The notes below the pieces were generated by a model. The model worked only from the letters and a program-made list of their open reading frames with translations, ran no database searches and had not been told where the DNA came from. The translations under genes were made by a program, and so were the position numbers. Below, in pieces: positions 1 to 9,206 of a stretch of DNA of 64,000 nucleotides (within the stretch, counting starts at the first letter, position 1; each line of letters starts with the position of its first letter). The DNA lies in NCBI RefSeq assembly GCF_006716485.1, contig NZ_VFPD01000001.1:86760-150759 (forward strand). The letters are read 5' to 3'. The DNA comes from Chryseobacterium aquifrigidense (GTDB lineage: Bacteria > Bacteroidota > Bacteroidia > Flavobacteriales > Weeksellaceae).

Positions 1-21
1 ACAATTTACTTTAAAAAAATT

Positions 22-95
22 GATCCGGTAGTTCAGCTGGTTAGAATGCCGCCCTGTCACGGCGGAGGTCGCGGGTTCGAGTCCCGTCCGGATCG
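22..95 (+). tRNA. tRNA-Asp(GTC), copy 1
   Basis: The 74 nt fold as a cloverleaf: acceptor GATCCGG pairs with CCGGATC, the D-arm holds AGCTGGTTAGA, the anticodon stem CCGCC/GGCGG encloses CTGTCAC with anticodon GTC, and the T-loop is TTCGAGT. The discriminator base is G; CCA is not encoded. This is the first of three identical copies spaced 106 bp apart. Its promoter lies outside the window. Confidence 0.97.
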
Positions 96-127
96 CGGAA
101 GTTTTCTCAATTTCTTTTTAAAAAATT

Positions 128-201
128 GATCCGGTAGTTCAGCTGGTTAGAATGCCGCCCTGTCACGGCGGAGGTCGCGGGTTCGAGTCCCGTCCGGATC
201 G
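128..201 (+). tRNA. tRNA-Asp(GTC), copy 2
   Basis: Identical over all 74 nt to the copy at 22-95. The 32-nt spacers before and after it are near-identical to each other, so the unit arose by tandem duplication and the three tRNAs are probably one transcript. Confidence 0.97.
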
Positions 202-233
202 CAGAAGTTTTCTCAATTTACTTTAAAAAAATT

Positions 234-307
234 GATCCGGTAGTTCAGCTGGTTAGAATGCCGCCCTGTCACGGCGGAGGTCGCGGGTTCGAGTCCCGTC
301 CGGATCG
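234..307 (+). tRNA. tRNA-Asp(GTC), copy 3
   Basis: Third identical copy, again 106 bp after the previous start. It is followed after 8 nt by a strong intrinsic terminator, so it ends the tRNA operon. Confidence 0.97.
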
Positions 308-315
308 CAATAAGT

Positions 316-344
316 AAAGCCTGTAATTTTTTACAGGCTTTTTT
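316..344 (+). terminator. Intrinsic terminator of the tRNA-Asp array
   Basis: An 11-bp perfect stem (AAAGCCTGTAA / TTACAGGCTTT) with a TTTT loop runs into a T tract. Confidence 0.9.
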
Positions 345-370
345 ATTTGTTAATGAAGATTCAATTGTGC

Positions 371-556
371 TTATTCTGTGTGGACTTGGTTCTTAATATC
401 AATAGGGCTTAACTTATTTACGTATTCCTGTGGAAATATTATCTGCAGATGTGTAGAGTCTTTCAGAATAACAAAGTCTGTGCTGTATTTTTATTGAATA
501 AGGCATACAGCATATCTTTCTGATAGAAACCCAAAATCATTTTCTAAGAATGCATA
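371..556 (-). pseudogene. Possible decayed protein gene fragment
   Basis: The 420 bp between the tRNA terminator and the minus-strand gene at 729 hold no intact gene. Read on the minus strand, one frame gives a protein-like text with a FLENDFGFL segment, one internal TAA, then KYSTDFVILKD and IIFPQEYVNKL before a final stop at 371-373. The residue mix looks like a real small protein rather than random translation, so I read it as a remnant broken by a point stop. The family is not recognised, and chance cannot be excluded. Confidence 0.25.
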
Positions 557-662
557 AACAAGTTTTTTTAGATAAAAGGCTAAAAAATGCAGATCGGAAA
601 ATATATTCTTACTCCTTTTCCAAAGCAGCTTCGACTGCAATGACAGGGATATTATATTATAA

Positions 663-688
663 AATCCGGAACATTGCTATTCCGGATT
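663..688 (-). terminator. Likely terminator of the surface-protein gene
   Basis: A 9-bp perfect stem AATCCGGAA / TTCCGGATT with an 8-nt loop lies about 40 bp past the stop of the minus-strand gene at 729. On the minus strand it is followed by a T-rich stretch. Confidence 0.6.
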
Positions 689-728
689 CTGTAACCTTTT
701 TATCAAATATATCATTTATGGTATTTAC

Positions 729-2195
729 CTATAAAGATTTTTTAAACAATTGAATGGTCATGGTTCCCCGTCCCCAATTGTAATTCGGCTGGTTTCCTCC
801 GTCCCACATATTGTAAACAATCATACAGGTTCCCGCTCCACTCCCTTCTGCATATCCTGCTAACCTGTAGGTCACGGTCATATCAGAAGAGGTATTATTA
901 GTGATGTCTTCTGAAAAATTACCATTGATAGTTCCCATTCTTGAAGATGAAGCTAATCCTTTTAGGGATATCTTTCTGGAGCCCTCCTGCTGTTCTACAC
1001 CATCTTTGTAAAATGTAACCCCGATGTAAGAGAGCCTATCCGGATTTGCGCAATTTAAATCATGAGTACCAGCGGGAATAGAGTAGTTCAAAATGACTCT
1101 GCCAACAGTATTGGGAGGGATGGTAATAGTTCTGCTGAAATTAACTAAATCTATATTTGAGTAGCTTATAATAGGGTAGTTGTAATCATAATGTACAGAA
1201 GTTCCTGCCTTATTGACGAATATATCATCTAAACTGAATTTATCAGGAGGAAACATAGCTTCCACAGGAACTTTTTTTGCTGTTCCGTCACTTTTCAGCA
1301 CTACAATTCTTTCTGTAGCGGCTACACCTGTTTCATCCGGAACACCTCTGAATCTTACATTTCCGTCTACATCCAGCTTTTGGCTGGGAGACATGGCGTA
1401 ATTGATATCAGAACGCCCTATTCCCATATTCCCGTTCTCATTAATTACGACAGCTGGCCGGTCACTGGTAGAGAATGTAAGAGATGAAGAATTGCTTGTT
1501 CCGTTTCCCCAATAATCGGCTTTTATCCCTGCTAGTGGAAAATCAGCTCCTGAAATCTTTCCATTAAAGGATAATTTTCCAAGTTCCGTTCCTGAAGATA
1601 AGTTATTGGTTCCGGTTCTTTCTAATGCAAGCCAAGGAGAATTGTTTACAGATTCTACTTTTAGCTGATTACTTCCTGCTGTAGAACTTTCTTTTATATG
1701 TAATCCGCTGTCGGGAGATGAAATACCGATTCCCACCAAGCCATTGTCTTTAATCACAAAATCAGTATTGGCTGCCCGTCCTGCACCGGAAGACGTATTC
1801 CCTAATTTTACCATTGTATTAACAGGATCATCAATAAAAGCATCCGGCGTAAGGTCTCCGGCGGGTATATTTCCTGCATTCAGCTTTTGCCACTTATTCA
1901 GGCTGCCGTCAAAATAATAATAACCGGAGCTCTTAATATCAACAGTCTGGCCTGCCGGGGCTGTATCAGCGGCTGTAACATACACCATTGCTCCTGCCTG
2001 GCTGGCTGTATAGGTCTTTGCTCTAAGCTGGGCTCCTGTAATTCTCGGTGCAATAATACCGTCCAGTACATTGGTAGAAGTGGGCTTTCCTGTTACATCT
2101 AAACTGGCCTGAGGAGTTGCAGTATTGATTCCCACCTGGGAAAATAGAGGTAATGAAATTAAAATACTACCTAATAATAAAACATTTTTTTTCAT
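729..2195 (-). CDS. Secreted surface protein of the flavobacterial VGIxTxxPxASLDV type
   Basis: This 488-aa protein has a signal peptide (MKKNVLLLGSILISLPLFSQ) followed by VGINTATPQASLDV. That opening motif is common in large secreted or adhesin-like proteins of Chryseobacterium and Flavobacterium, and resembles repeats of phage tail fibres. A second motif, LVGIGISSPDSGLHI (about residues 153-167), and a third, MGIGRSDIN, repeat the theme, pointing to beta-solenoid or trimeric fibre-like modules. No catalytic residues are visible. The gene stands alone, divergent from the polysaccharide locus, with its own -7 box and terminator. Whether it binds the polysaccharide made next door is unknown. 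Identity as a secreted protein is firm; function is not. Confidence 0.85.
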   Translation of the reverse strand: MKKNVLLLGSILISLPLFSQVGINTATPQASLDVTGKPTSTNVLDGIIAPRITGAQLRAKTYTASQAGAMVYVTAADTAPAGQTVDIKSSGYYYFDGSLNKWQKLNAGNIPAGDLTPDAFIDDPVNTMVKLGNTSSGAGRAANTDFVIKDNGLVGIGISSPDSGLHIKESSTAGSNQLKVESVNNSPWLALERTGTNNLSSGTELGKLSFNGKISGADFPLAGIKADYWGNGTSNSSSLTFSTSDRPAVVINENGNMGIGRSDINYAMSPSQKLDVDGNVRFRGVPDETGVAATERIVVLKSDGTAKKVPVEAMFPPDKFSLDDIFVNKAGTSVHYDYNYPIISYSNIDLVNFSRTITIPPNTVGRVILNYSIPAGTHDLNCANPDRLSYIGVTFYKDGVEQQEGSRKISLKGLASSSRMGTINGNFSEDITNNTSSDMTVTYRLAGYAEGSGAGTCMIVYNMWDGGNQPNYNWGRGTMTIQLFKKSL

Positions 2196-2222
2196 CTTTT
2201 TAAATCATTCTGTATTGTGCCG

Positions 2223-2230
2223 CAAATCTA
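2223..2230 (-). promoter_or_regulatory. -7 box for the surface-protein gene
   Basis: The minus strand reads TAGATTTG, a perfect match to TAnnTTTG, 28 bp before the ATG at 2195. No TTG sits at the usual -33 spacing. The rest of 2196-2550 is AT-rich with no gene; a weak TATCTTCG at 2481-2488 could serve the plus-strand locus. Confidence 0.4.
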
Positions 2231-2550
2231 CAGGATATGGAAATTGGAAAAGAATAAAGGGGTACAACACTAATACAACATTTGTTATTTTGCTTTATTT
2301 TACCGGAGATTTAGTTTTTTGGATGGATTACATGATGAACTTTAAAGTTTTGATAATAAATAAAATAAAAAAATCAATCAATTTTATGCCTTGTTTTTGA
2401 ATGTGTTTTCGGAAGTATTTCCAAATTATATTTTAAATAAAAAATTAATATGTAAGATTAAAAATATTAATTATAATTATTATCTTCGCTCGATAATAGA
2501 AACCACAGGTTGTTGAATTAATGGAAAAGATACTTTAGGTTTATTTGTGT

Positions 2551-4443
2551 ATGGGGAATGTTTTTAAAATCAGGGAGTTAAGATATATACCCAGATGGTC
2601 GGTTTTTCTTATTGATGTTTCTGTCGTCTTCTTTTCAGTTTTAGTTTCATATTTTCTTTTGAGCAGTCTAGAGGTAAAGCTTAACTTTATTAAGTATCAA
2701 AAAGAAAAAATATTTTCAGTCGTCCTTATTAATATTCTGTGTATAGTTTTGTTCAAAACGTATGCAGGAATTATCAGACACTCTACTTTTTTTGATTTTT
2801 TTAAAATTGTATGGTCTTCAGGCAGTGCTCTTATCGTCTTGCTGGTTTTGAATTTTATATCGGAACTGGTATTGGATAACCCTATATTTTTATACCCTGT
2901 TCTTTTTTTATTTTTCTTTATTTCTATTTTTCTGATGTTTTTTTTCAGAATGATAACCAAAGAGCTTTTTGATGTCTTAGATACTAAGGATACTCCATCC
3001 AAAGCAAGGATTGCTATTGTAGGGGTAGAGGATACTTCTGTTTCATTAGCAAAGGCTATTATTCATAATCCCGATCATCCTTATCAGCTTGCAGGATTTC
3101 TTAGTGCAAGATCAGATTCAAAAAAAGCAATGTTGCTTGGTCATAAAATTTATAATAAAGCGCAATTTCTTAGGAGTGATAATCTGAAAGAACAATTTGA
3201 TGCGGTTTTGATCAAAGATATGATGACAAAGCTGGAAATAGAAGAATGGACGAGCTTTGCTTTGGATAAAGGACTGAAAGTATTAAAAGCACCGGTAACC
3301 AATATCATAAAAGATGATCATAAGGTGGGAGACATTCGTCCTCTTCAGATTGAAGATCTACTGAATCGTCCGACAATCAGAATAGAGAATGATGAGGTAA
3401 AATGTTATCATATTAATAAAAATATTCTGGTAACCGGAGGAGCCGGATCTATAGGTAGCGAAATTGTAAAACAGGTTGCTCAACTAAAGTCATCACTTAT
3501 TGTAGTGGTAGATCAGGCTGAATCTCCTTTATATGAGCTGCAGCTTGAATTATTGGAAAAATTTCCCAATCAAAGGTTCAAATTTATACTGGCAGATATT
3601 TCAAACTATTCCAGAATGGAAAAATTGTTTGATGATTATCAGTTTTCAATAGTGTATCATGCAGCCGCATACAAACATGTGCCTTTAATAGAAGATAATC
3701 CTCATGAAGCTATTTTTGTAAATATCGGAGGAACTAAGAATGTAGCGCTCTTATCAAAAAAATATTGTGTTAATCGTTTTGTGATGGTATCTACGGATAA
3801 AGCTGTGAACCCTACCAACGTGATGGGAGCATCAAAAAGAGCAGCTGAACTTTTTGTACAGTCTTTACAAAATTCTTCAGGTAATACAACAAAATTTATT
3901 ACCACACGTTTTGGAAATGTATTAGGTTCCAATGGTTCTGTCATCCCGCACTTCAAAAAACAAATAGAAAAAGGAGGTCCGGTAACGATTACTCATCCCG
4001 ATATCATTCGTTATTTTATGACTATTCCAGAGGCATGCGAATTGGTACTTCAGGCAGGAACAATGGGGCAGGGGGGTGAAATTTATGTTTTTGATATGGG
4101 AAAACCTGTTAAAATCCTGGATTTGGCAGAAAGAATGATAAAATTATCAGGATATACTCCGGGTATTGATATTAAAATTGATTTTATCGGTTTAAGACCT
4201 GGTGAAAAGTTGTATGAAGAGCTTTTAACAGATAATGCTACAACAATTCCTACGCACCATGAGAAAATTATGATATCCAGAGATCCATTAATGAAGTTTG
4301 AAGATATAGAGAATTTGAGCAAACAAATAATCCTGGCAGCAATGAATAAAGATAGCTTACAGATTGTGAGAATATTAAAAATTATTGTTCCCGAATTTAT
4401 AAGCAATAATTCGGAGTTTGAAATACTTGACAGCGTATCTTAA
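2551..4443 (+). CDS. Membrane nucleoside-diphosphate-sugar epimerase/dehydratase (CapD/WbpM/FlaA1 family)
   Basis: The 630-aa protein matches the long membrane-bound form of the family that makes 4-keto-6-deoxy UDP-HexNAc precursors for capsule and O-antigen. Four hydrophobic segments occupy about residues 15-135. A CoA-binding-like domain (ARIAIVGVEDTSVSLAKA) follows, then a Rossmann SDR domain with TGGAGSIGSE near residue 294. YKHVPLIEDNP and the catalytic-region STDKAVNPTNVMGASKR are present. I start at ATG 2551; a TTG two codons earlier is less likely. It opens the polysaccharide locus but is separated from wza by 264 bp, so it may be a separate transcript. Function is clear at family level; the exact sugar is not. 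Confidence 0.95.
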   Translation: MGNVFKIRELRYIPRWSVFLIDVSVVFFSVLVSYFLLSSLEVKLNFIKYQKEKIFSVVLINILCIVLFKTYAGIIRHSTFFDFFKIVWSSGSALIVLLVLNFISELVLDNPIFLYPVLFLFFFISIFLMFFFRMITKELFDVLDTKDTPSKARIAIVGVEDTSVSLAKAIIHNPDHPYQLAGFLSARSDSKKAMLLGHKIYNKAQFLRSDNLKEQFDAVLIKDMMTKLEIEEWTSFALDKGLKVLKAPVTNIIKDDHKVGDIRPLQIEDLLNRPTIRIENDEVKCYHINKNILVTGGAGSIGSEIVKQVAQLKSSLIVVVDQAESPLYELQLELLEKFPNQRFKFILADISNYSRMEKLFDDYQFSIVYHAAAYKHVPLIEDNPHEAIFVNIGGTKNVALLSKKYCVNRFVMVSTDKAVNPTNVMGASKRAAELFVQSLQNSSGNTTKFITTRFGNVLGSNGSVIPHFKKQIEKGGPVTITHPDIIRYFMTIPEACELVLQAGTMGQGGEIYVFDMGKPVKILDLAERMIKLSGYTPGIDIKIDFIGLRPGEKLYEELLTDNATTIPTHHEKIMISRDPLMKFEDIENLSKQIILAAMNKDSLQIVRILKIIVPEFISNNSEFEILDSVS

Positions 4444-4501
4444 TATGAAGTGTGTGAATGGAATTAAAGAATAAAATACATGAAAAATTAATATAAAATA
4501 A

Positions 4502-4509
4502 TAATTTTG
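4502..4509 (+). promoter_or_regulatory. -7 box upstream of wza
   Basis: TAATTTTG matches TAnnTTTG exactly; no TTG is seen at -33. A start just downstream would leave a leader of roughly 190 nt before wza, unusual among neighbours that mostly overlap. Confidence 0.4.
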
Positions 4510-4529
4510 CTATTTTAATTCCAAACGGA

Positions 4530-4643
4530 ATGAAAATTGCTAGAGAAAGAATTAATTTAAATATACAGATTATAAAAGGCTTCAGATCACTAAATTTACT
4601 AATATATGTAGTGAATTATATGGGGATGGCTTTCTTACAGTAA
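4530..4643 (+). CDS. Possible 37-aa leader ORF before wza
   Basis: ATG at 4530 opens a short frame (MKIARERINLN..., ending YMGMAFLQ) that lies inside the presumed wza leader. It has a basic start and a hydrophobic end. Nothing else supports translation, and no family is recognised. It may be a leader peptide, a decayed gene end or chance. Confidence 0.2.
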   Translation: MKIARERINLNIQIIKGFRSLNLLIYVVNYMGMAFLQ

Positions 4644-4707
4644 GTATCTTAAATTAATAGAGATAGATTTAAAATAATAACACAAGTAGACTTAGAATAA
4701 ATAACAT

Positions 4708-5499
4708 ATGAATAAAAAGATTATTACATATATAACACTGTTATCGGTTATTTTGCTATCGTGCCGACCGAAGCAGAATATGGTTTATATGTCAAAACAT
4801 AATATGGAAGAAGAGGTTGCAAAAGCTAAATTTCAGGGATTGCATATTCAGGAAGGAGATGTTCTCCTGATTCTTGTATCTGCACTGGATGAAATTGCTG
4901 TGAAGCCTTTTAACCTTAATACTGCAAACAAGGTAGGAAGTGATGGTAGCAGAGGAATTAACCAGTATGTAGAACCAAGTCAATACCTTGTTAATGAAGA
5001 AGGCTATATCTCCTTTCCGGTTTTAGGAAATGTTTATACTAAAGGAATGACACAGGTGCAGCTAAAACAGGAACTTGAATCACGTCTTAAGAGATATCTG
5101 ACAGATCCATTGGTGACCATTACCCTTAAAAATTTCAATGTAAGTGTTTTAGGAGAAGTGAAAGAGCCGGGGCAGAAAGAAAGTGTTTCTCAGAAAATCA
5201 ATATTTTTCAGGCACTTGGACTTGCAGGTGATATGACGGATTTCGGAGACCGTACCAATGTAAAGCTTATTCGTACTGATGATAGCGGAACAGACCAGAT
5301 TGTTAATATCGATCTTACAAGATCTGATGTTGTGAGTTCGCCATACTATTATATGAAGCAAAATGACATATTATATGTACAGCCTGACAAAAATAAACAG
5401 GTTCAGGCTAACTCGAATCCGAACAGAGCCCTTACATTCCAGATTATTGGTGCTTTACTGACAGCTGGTACACTTATTATTGCTTTAACTCGTAAATAA
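4708..5499 (+). CDS. wza: Polysaccharide export outer-membrane lipoprotein (Wza family)
   Basis: A 263-aa lipoprotein with lipobox LLSC at residues 16-19 and the Poly_export domain (LHIQEGDVLLI, YLVNEEGYISFPVLG). One SLBB-like domain (VSVLGEVKEPGQ ... QALGLAGDMTDFGDRTNVKLIR) follows. A hydrophobic C-terminal helix (about residues 240-260) with a charged tail could span the outer membrane, as the C-terminal helix of E. coli Wza does. It forms the exit channel for the polymer. The gene ends 3 bp before the kinase gene, its usual partner. The family is certain; one SLBB domain makes it shorter than enteric Wza. Confidence 0.95.
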   Translation: MNKKIITYITLLSVILLSCRPKQNMVYMSKHNMEEEVAKAKFQGLHIQEGDVLLILVSALDEIAVKPFNLNTANKVGSDGSRGINQYVEPSQYLVNEEGYISFPVLGNVYTKGMTQVQLKQELESRLKRYLTDPLVTITLKNFNVSVLGEVKEPGQKESVSQKINIFQALGLAGDMTDFGDRTNVKLIRTDDSGTDQIVNIDLTRSDVVSSPYYYMKQNDILYVQPDKNKQVQANSNPNRALTFQIIGALLTAGTLIIALTRK

Positions 5500-5502
5500 A
5501 AT

Positions 5503-7845
5503 ATGCAGCAGATAGAATTTCAGGAAAGTGAAGAATCTTTGGATTTAAGAAAGATCATTGGAAAGTATTTAGTCAAATGGCCTTGGTTTATAGCATCGAT
5601 GTTATTATTCGTTATTGTGGCCTTTATATATCTAAGATACGCTGTACCTCAATATGAATCGACAACTACCTTAAAATTTGATAAAAAGCAGTCTGATTTA
5701 ACAGGAGCATTAATAGATCTTGATAACTTGGGACTTGGTTTAGGAAATGCAGATGAGCTTAAAAGTGAAGTAGCTGTAGTAAGCTCCAGACCAATCCTGA
5801 TGAAAGTTGTTGAAAACTTAAACCTTAATATACAATATTATAATTCGGGTGAGATAAGGGATTCCGAATTATTTGTCAAAGTACCGATTGTTGCGAAAAT
5901 TATTTCTTACAATAACACCAAAAAGTTCATTTCTTCCCAATATATGGTAAAGGAAGTTAACGGAAACGAATTTGTTTTGGAAGATAAGGACAACAAAAAA
6001 ATAAAGGGAGCTTTCGATAAAAGCCTGGCACTTGATTTCGGAACTGTAGTTCTTCAAAAAGTTCCGGGTCTTACCTTTAAAGATAAATATAAAATTGTAT
6101 TCTGGAATCCGATAGAGAAGATAAAATCTTTGGAAAAAAAGATTCAGGTTGATCTCCCGGATCAGAAAGCGATGCTTATGGACATTAAGATAGTAGGAAC
6201 TGTTCCTGAAAAGTCAGAAGCCATTCTTAATGAAGTAACCAAACAGTATAATCTGGATGGGCTAAGAGATAAAAATTTACAAGCTCAAAATACACAGGAA
6301 TTTATCGATAAACGATTAGAAGTCATTTCACGTGATCTTTCCGGAGTTGAAAATCAGAAAGAAGATTTCCAGAATCGTAACCAAATTGTAGACTTGCAGG
6401 CTCAGGCGCAGCTGGCACTTCAAAATACAAACGATAACACAAAACAACTGCTTCAGCAGCAAACACAGGTTGATCTTCTTAACTCTCTTCAAAATGAAGC
6501 TGCAAAAGGAGATAATCAGCTTATGCCTTCAAATTTAGGACTTAATCCTGCTTTGGAACAGGCAATTTCACAATATAACACTCTTGTTATCACCCGAAAT
6601 AAAACTTTGAAGCAGGCTACCAATGAAAACCCTGCTGTGATAGAAATGAATAAAGAAATTTCTTCGCTGAAAGAAATTGTGAGGGATAACATCCGCCAGC
6701 AAAAAGCAACGATTCAGGCATCTATTGCGCAGATAAACAGCCAGATTTCAGCCAGTACAGGAATGATTGAAAAAGTTCCCGGACAATCGAAAATTTATAG
6801 AGGTATCGAACGTCAGCAGAATCTTAAAGAACAGCTTTTTCTTTTCCTTTTACAGAAAAGAGAAGAAAATGCAATCAATCTTTCTGTTAATGTTCCGAAA
6901 GCTAAAATTGTAAACCCTGCTTACACTGATGATATTCCGGTTTCGCCTAAGAAAAATATCATTCTTTTGGCTGCTGCCTTATTGGGATTAATGCTACCAC
7001 TTGTAGTGTTCTACCTTTTCTTTATGTGGGATGATAAAATCTACAACCGTACAGATATTTCAGAAAATTCATCACTTGGGGTACTGGCCGATATTCCTGC
7101 TCTTAAAGATGATCAGCTTCACCTTGTACAGAAAAATGATTTCTCAGAATTGGCGGAAGCGTTCAGAATATTGGTTTCCAATCTTAAATTTCTACTTCCT
7201 AAGAAAGATTCGGCGAAAGTTATACTGGTAACTTCTTCAGTGAAAGGAGAAGGAAAAACATTGGTTTCAGTGAATCTTGCTCTGACATTGGGAAGCAAAA
7301 ACGGAAGATCATTACTAATCGGTTCGGATGTTAGAAATCCGCAGATACAGAGATATGATGATGAGCGTGTTAAGAATGCTGGTCTTACGGAATATTTATA
7401 TGATGAAACGACAGATGTAGAAGACCTTATCCATACTTCCGATACCAATCCTGAATGTGATGTAATCTATGCGGGATCTATCCCTCCAAATCCTCAGGAG
7501 CTTCTTTCCAATGGTCGTTATCAGAAGCTTATCAGTGAGATGTCTTCCCATTACGAATATATTGTGATCGATTCTGCTCCACTGATGCTTGTTTCAGATA
7601 CATTGAGTATTTCCGATACAGCCGACGCTTCTCTATACGTAGTGAGATCGGGAGTATCAAGAAAAATATTATTAGATTTTGCAAATAAACTCGTTAAAGA
7701 ATCAAAAATATCAAACGTCTCTTTCGTGATCAATGATGTTGCTAAAAATGTCGGTGGTTACGGGTATGGATACAACTATGGCTATGGTTACGGATATTCA
7801 GCTGATACGAAGAAAAAATGGTGGCAGAAGCTTTTTAATAAATAA
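5503..7845 (+). CDS. wzc: Polysaccharide co-polymerase with BY-kinase domain (Wzc type)
   Basis: A 780-aa inner-membrane protein. It has a Wzz-like chain-length domain with TM1 near residues 27-47, long periplasmic coiled coils (about 255-460), and TM2 near residues 485-508. The cytoplasmic bacterial tyrosine kinase domain carries Walker A SSVKGEGKT (about 578), Walker A' IGSDVRNP (about 609) and Walker B IVIDSAPL (about 687). The tail is a tyrosine cluster, GGYGYGYNYGYGYGY (752-766), the autophosphorylation region that controls polymer assembly. It works with Wza and Wzy in the same locus. The gap to the next gene is 54 bp. All catalytic motifs are present. Confidence 0.96.
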   Translation: MQQIEFQESEESLDLRKIIGKYLVKWPWFIASMLLFVIVAFIYLRYAVPQYESTTTLKFDKKQSDLTGALIDLDNLGLGLGNADELKSEVAVVSSRPILMKVVENLNLNIQYYNSGEIRDSELFVKVPIVAKIISYNNTKKFISSQYMVKEVNGNEFVLEDKDNKKIKGAFDKSLALDFGTVVLQKVPGLTFKDKYKIVFWNPIEKIKSLEKKIQVDLPDQKAMLMDIKIVGTVPEKSEAILNEVTKQYNLDGLRDKNLQAQNTQEFIDKRLEVISRDLSGVENQKEDFQNRNQIVDLQAQAQLALQNTNDNTKQLLQQQTQVDLLNSLQNEAAKGDNQLMPSNLGLNPALEQAISQYNTLVITRNKTLKQATNENPAVIEMNKEISSLKEIVRDNIRQQKATIQASIAQINSQISASTGMIEKVPGQSKIYRGIERQQNLKEQLFLFLLQKREENAINLSVNVPKAKIVNPAYTDDIPVSPKKNIILLAAALLGLMLPLVVFYLFFMWDDKIYNRTDISENSSLGVLADIPALKDDQLHLVQKNDFSELAEAFRILVSNLKFLLPKKDSAKVILVTSSVKGEGKTLVSVNLALTLGSKNGRSLLIGSDVRNPQIQRYDDERVKNAGLTEYLYDETTDVEDLIHTSDTNPECDVIYAGSIPPNPQELLSNGRYQKLISEMSSHYEYIVIDSAPLMLVSDTLSISDTADASLYVVRSGVSRKILLDFANKLVKESKISNVSFVINDVAKNVGGYGYGYNYGYGYGYSADTKKKWWQKLFNK

Positions 7846-7899
7846 ATCAAATTATCTTCAAAATAAACATTAAAATAAAGTAAGAACATCACATATAAT

Positions 7900-9195
7900 A
7901 TGAATATACAGAATAAAATTGGGGTAATCGGACTGGGGTATGTAGGATTACCTCTGGCCCGTTTATTTGCAACAAAATACGCGGTAGTTGGTTTTGATAT
8001 TAATCAGGCCAGAATTGCAGAACTTAACAGCGGAAAAGACTCTACTTTGGAGGTGGAAGATGAAGTACTGCAGCCGGTTTTAGTAAAAGAGAATCCATTT
8101 TCAGGTTTATCAAAAGGATTGCTTTGCTCATCTAATATAGAAGATATTAAAGAGGCTAACATCTATATTGTAACTGTTCCTACACCGGTAGACAAACATA
8201 GTCGTCCGGATCTGACACCTTTATATAAAGCATCTGAAACAGTAGGAAAGGTACTGAAAAAAGGGGATATTGTTATTTATGAATCTACTGTTTATCCCGG
8301 TGTTACAGAAGAAGAGTGTATCCCTGTGCTGGAAAAAGTTTCGGGATTGAAATTTAACGAAGATTTTTTTGCAGGATATTCTCCTGAAAGAATCAACCCG
8401 GGAGATAAAGAACGTACCGTAGAGAAGATCTTAAAGGTAACTTCAGGTTCTACACCGGAAATTGGTAAAAAAGTAGATGAATTATATAAATCTGTAATTG
8501 CAGCAGGTACCCATTTGGCACCAACTATCAAAGTAGCTGAAGCATCAAAAGTGATCGAAAATTCACAGCGTGATATTAATATTGCTTTTGTGAATGAGCT
8601 TGCAAAAATATTTAATCTTTTGGACATTGATACTCATGCAGTTTTGGAGGCAGCAGGAACGAAATGGAATTTCCTGAAATTTAAGCCAGGACTGGTAGGA
8701 GGACACTGCATTGGGGTCGATCCATTCTATCTTGCCCAGAAAGCGCAGGACGTAGGATATTATTCTGAGCTGATCCTTACCGCAAGAAGGCTGAATGATT
8801 CTATGGGACAGTTTGTAGCTTCTGAGGTGGTAAAAACAATGATTAAGAAAAGAATCAACATTACGGATGCCAAAGTGCTGAATCTTGGAATCACATTCAA
8901 AGAAAACTGTCCGGATGTGAGGAATACGAAAGCAGCAGATGTTATCAATGCGCTAGAAGATTATTCCATCGAAGTTACAACGTACGATCCGTGGGCAAAT
9001 CCAGAAGAAGTAATGCACGAATATGGTATAAAATCTACAAATTCTCTTGAAGATGTGGAGGGGCAGTTTGATGCAGTTGTTCTCACAGTTTCTCATGACG
9101 AATTCCTGAATATTGATCTTTCCCGTTATCTGAAGGAAGGAGGAGTTTTATATGATGTTAAAGGAATTTTAGAGAAATACGATAATCGTTTATAA
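7900..9195 (+). CDS. UDP-N-acetylhexosamine 6-dehydrogenase (WbpO/TviB type)
   Basis: A 431-aa UDP-sugar dehydrogenase: NAD-binding IGVIGLGYVGLPLARLF at the start, the middle helix domain, and the catalytic cysteine in LVGGHCIGVDPFYL (about residues 266-279). The GGHCIGVDPFYL form and NSQRDINIAFVNELA are typical of enzymes oxidising UDP-GalNAc or UDP-GlcNAc to the uronic acid, as in Vi-antigen TviB or Pseudomonas WbpO. Substrate choice between GalNAc and GlcNAc cannot be read by eye. It sits 11 bp before ugd, so the locus encodes two different uronic-acid routes. Confidence 0.92.
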   Translation: MNIQNKIGVIGLGYVGLPLARLFATKYAVVGFDINQARIAELNSGKDSTLEVEDEVLQPVLVKENPFSGLSKGLLCSSNIEDIKEANIYIVTVPTPVDKHSRPDLTPLYKASETVGKVLKKGDIVIYESTVYPGVTEEECIPVLEKVSGLKFNEDFFAGYSPERINPGDKERTVEKILKVTSGSTPEIGKKVDELYKSVIAAGTHLAPTIKVAEASKVIENSQRDINIAFVNELAKIFNLLDIDTHAVLEAAGTKWNFLKFKPGLVGGHCIGVDPFYLAQKAQDVGYYSELILTARRLNDSMGQFVASEVVKTMIKKRINITDAKVLNLGITFKENCPDVRNTKAADVINALEDYSIEVTTYDPWANPEEVMHEYGIKSTNSLEDVEGQFDAVVLTVSHDEFLNIDLSRYLKEGGVLYDVKGILEKYDNRL

Positions 9196-9206
9196 AAAAT
9201 TAGAGA

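Noticed and set aside
550-753. 67-aa plus-strand ORF
   Set aside because: It overlaps the terminator and end of the minus-strand surface-protein gene, and has no protein-like pattern or promoter.
2125-2400. 91-aa plus-strand ORF upstream of the capsule locus
   Set aside because: It covers the start and -7 box of the minus-strand gene, and its composition is that of AT-rich intergenic DNA.
2459-2488. Strong promoter for the capsule locus
   Set aside because: Only TATCTTCG (one mismatch) is present with no TTG at -33, too weak to list as a separate feature.
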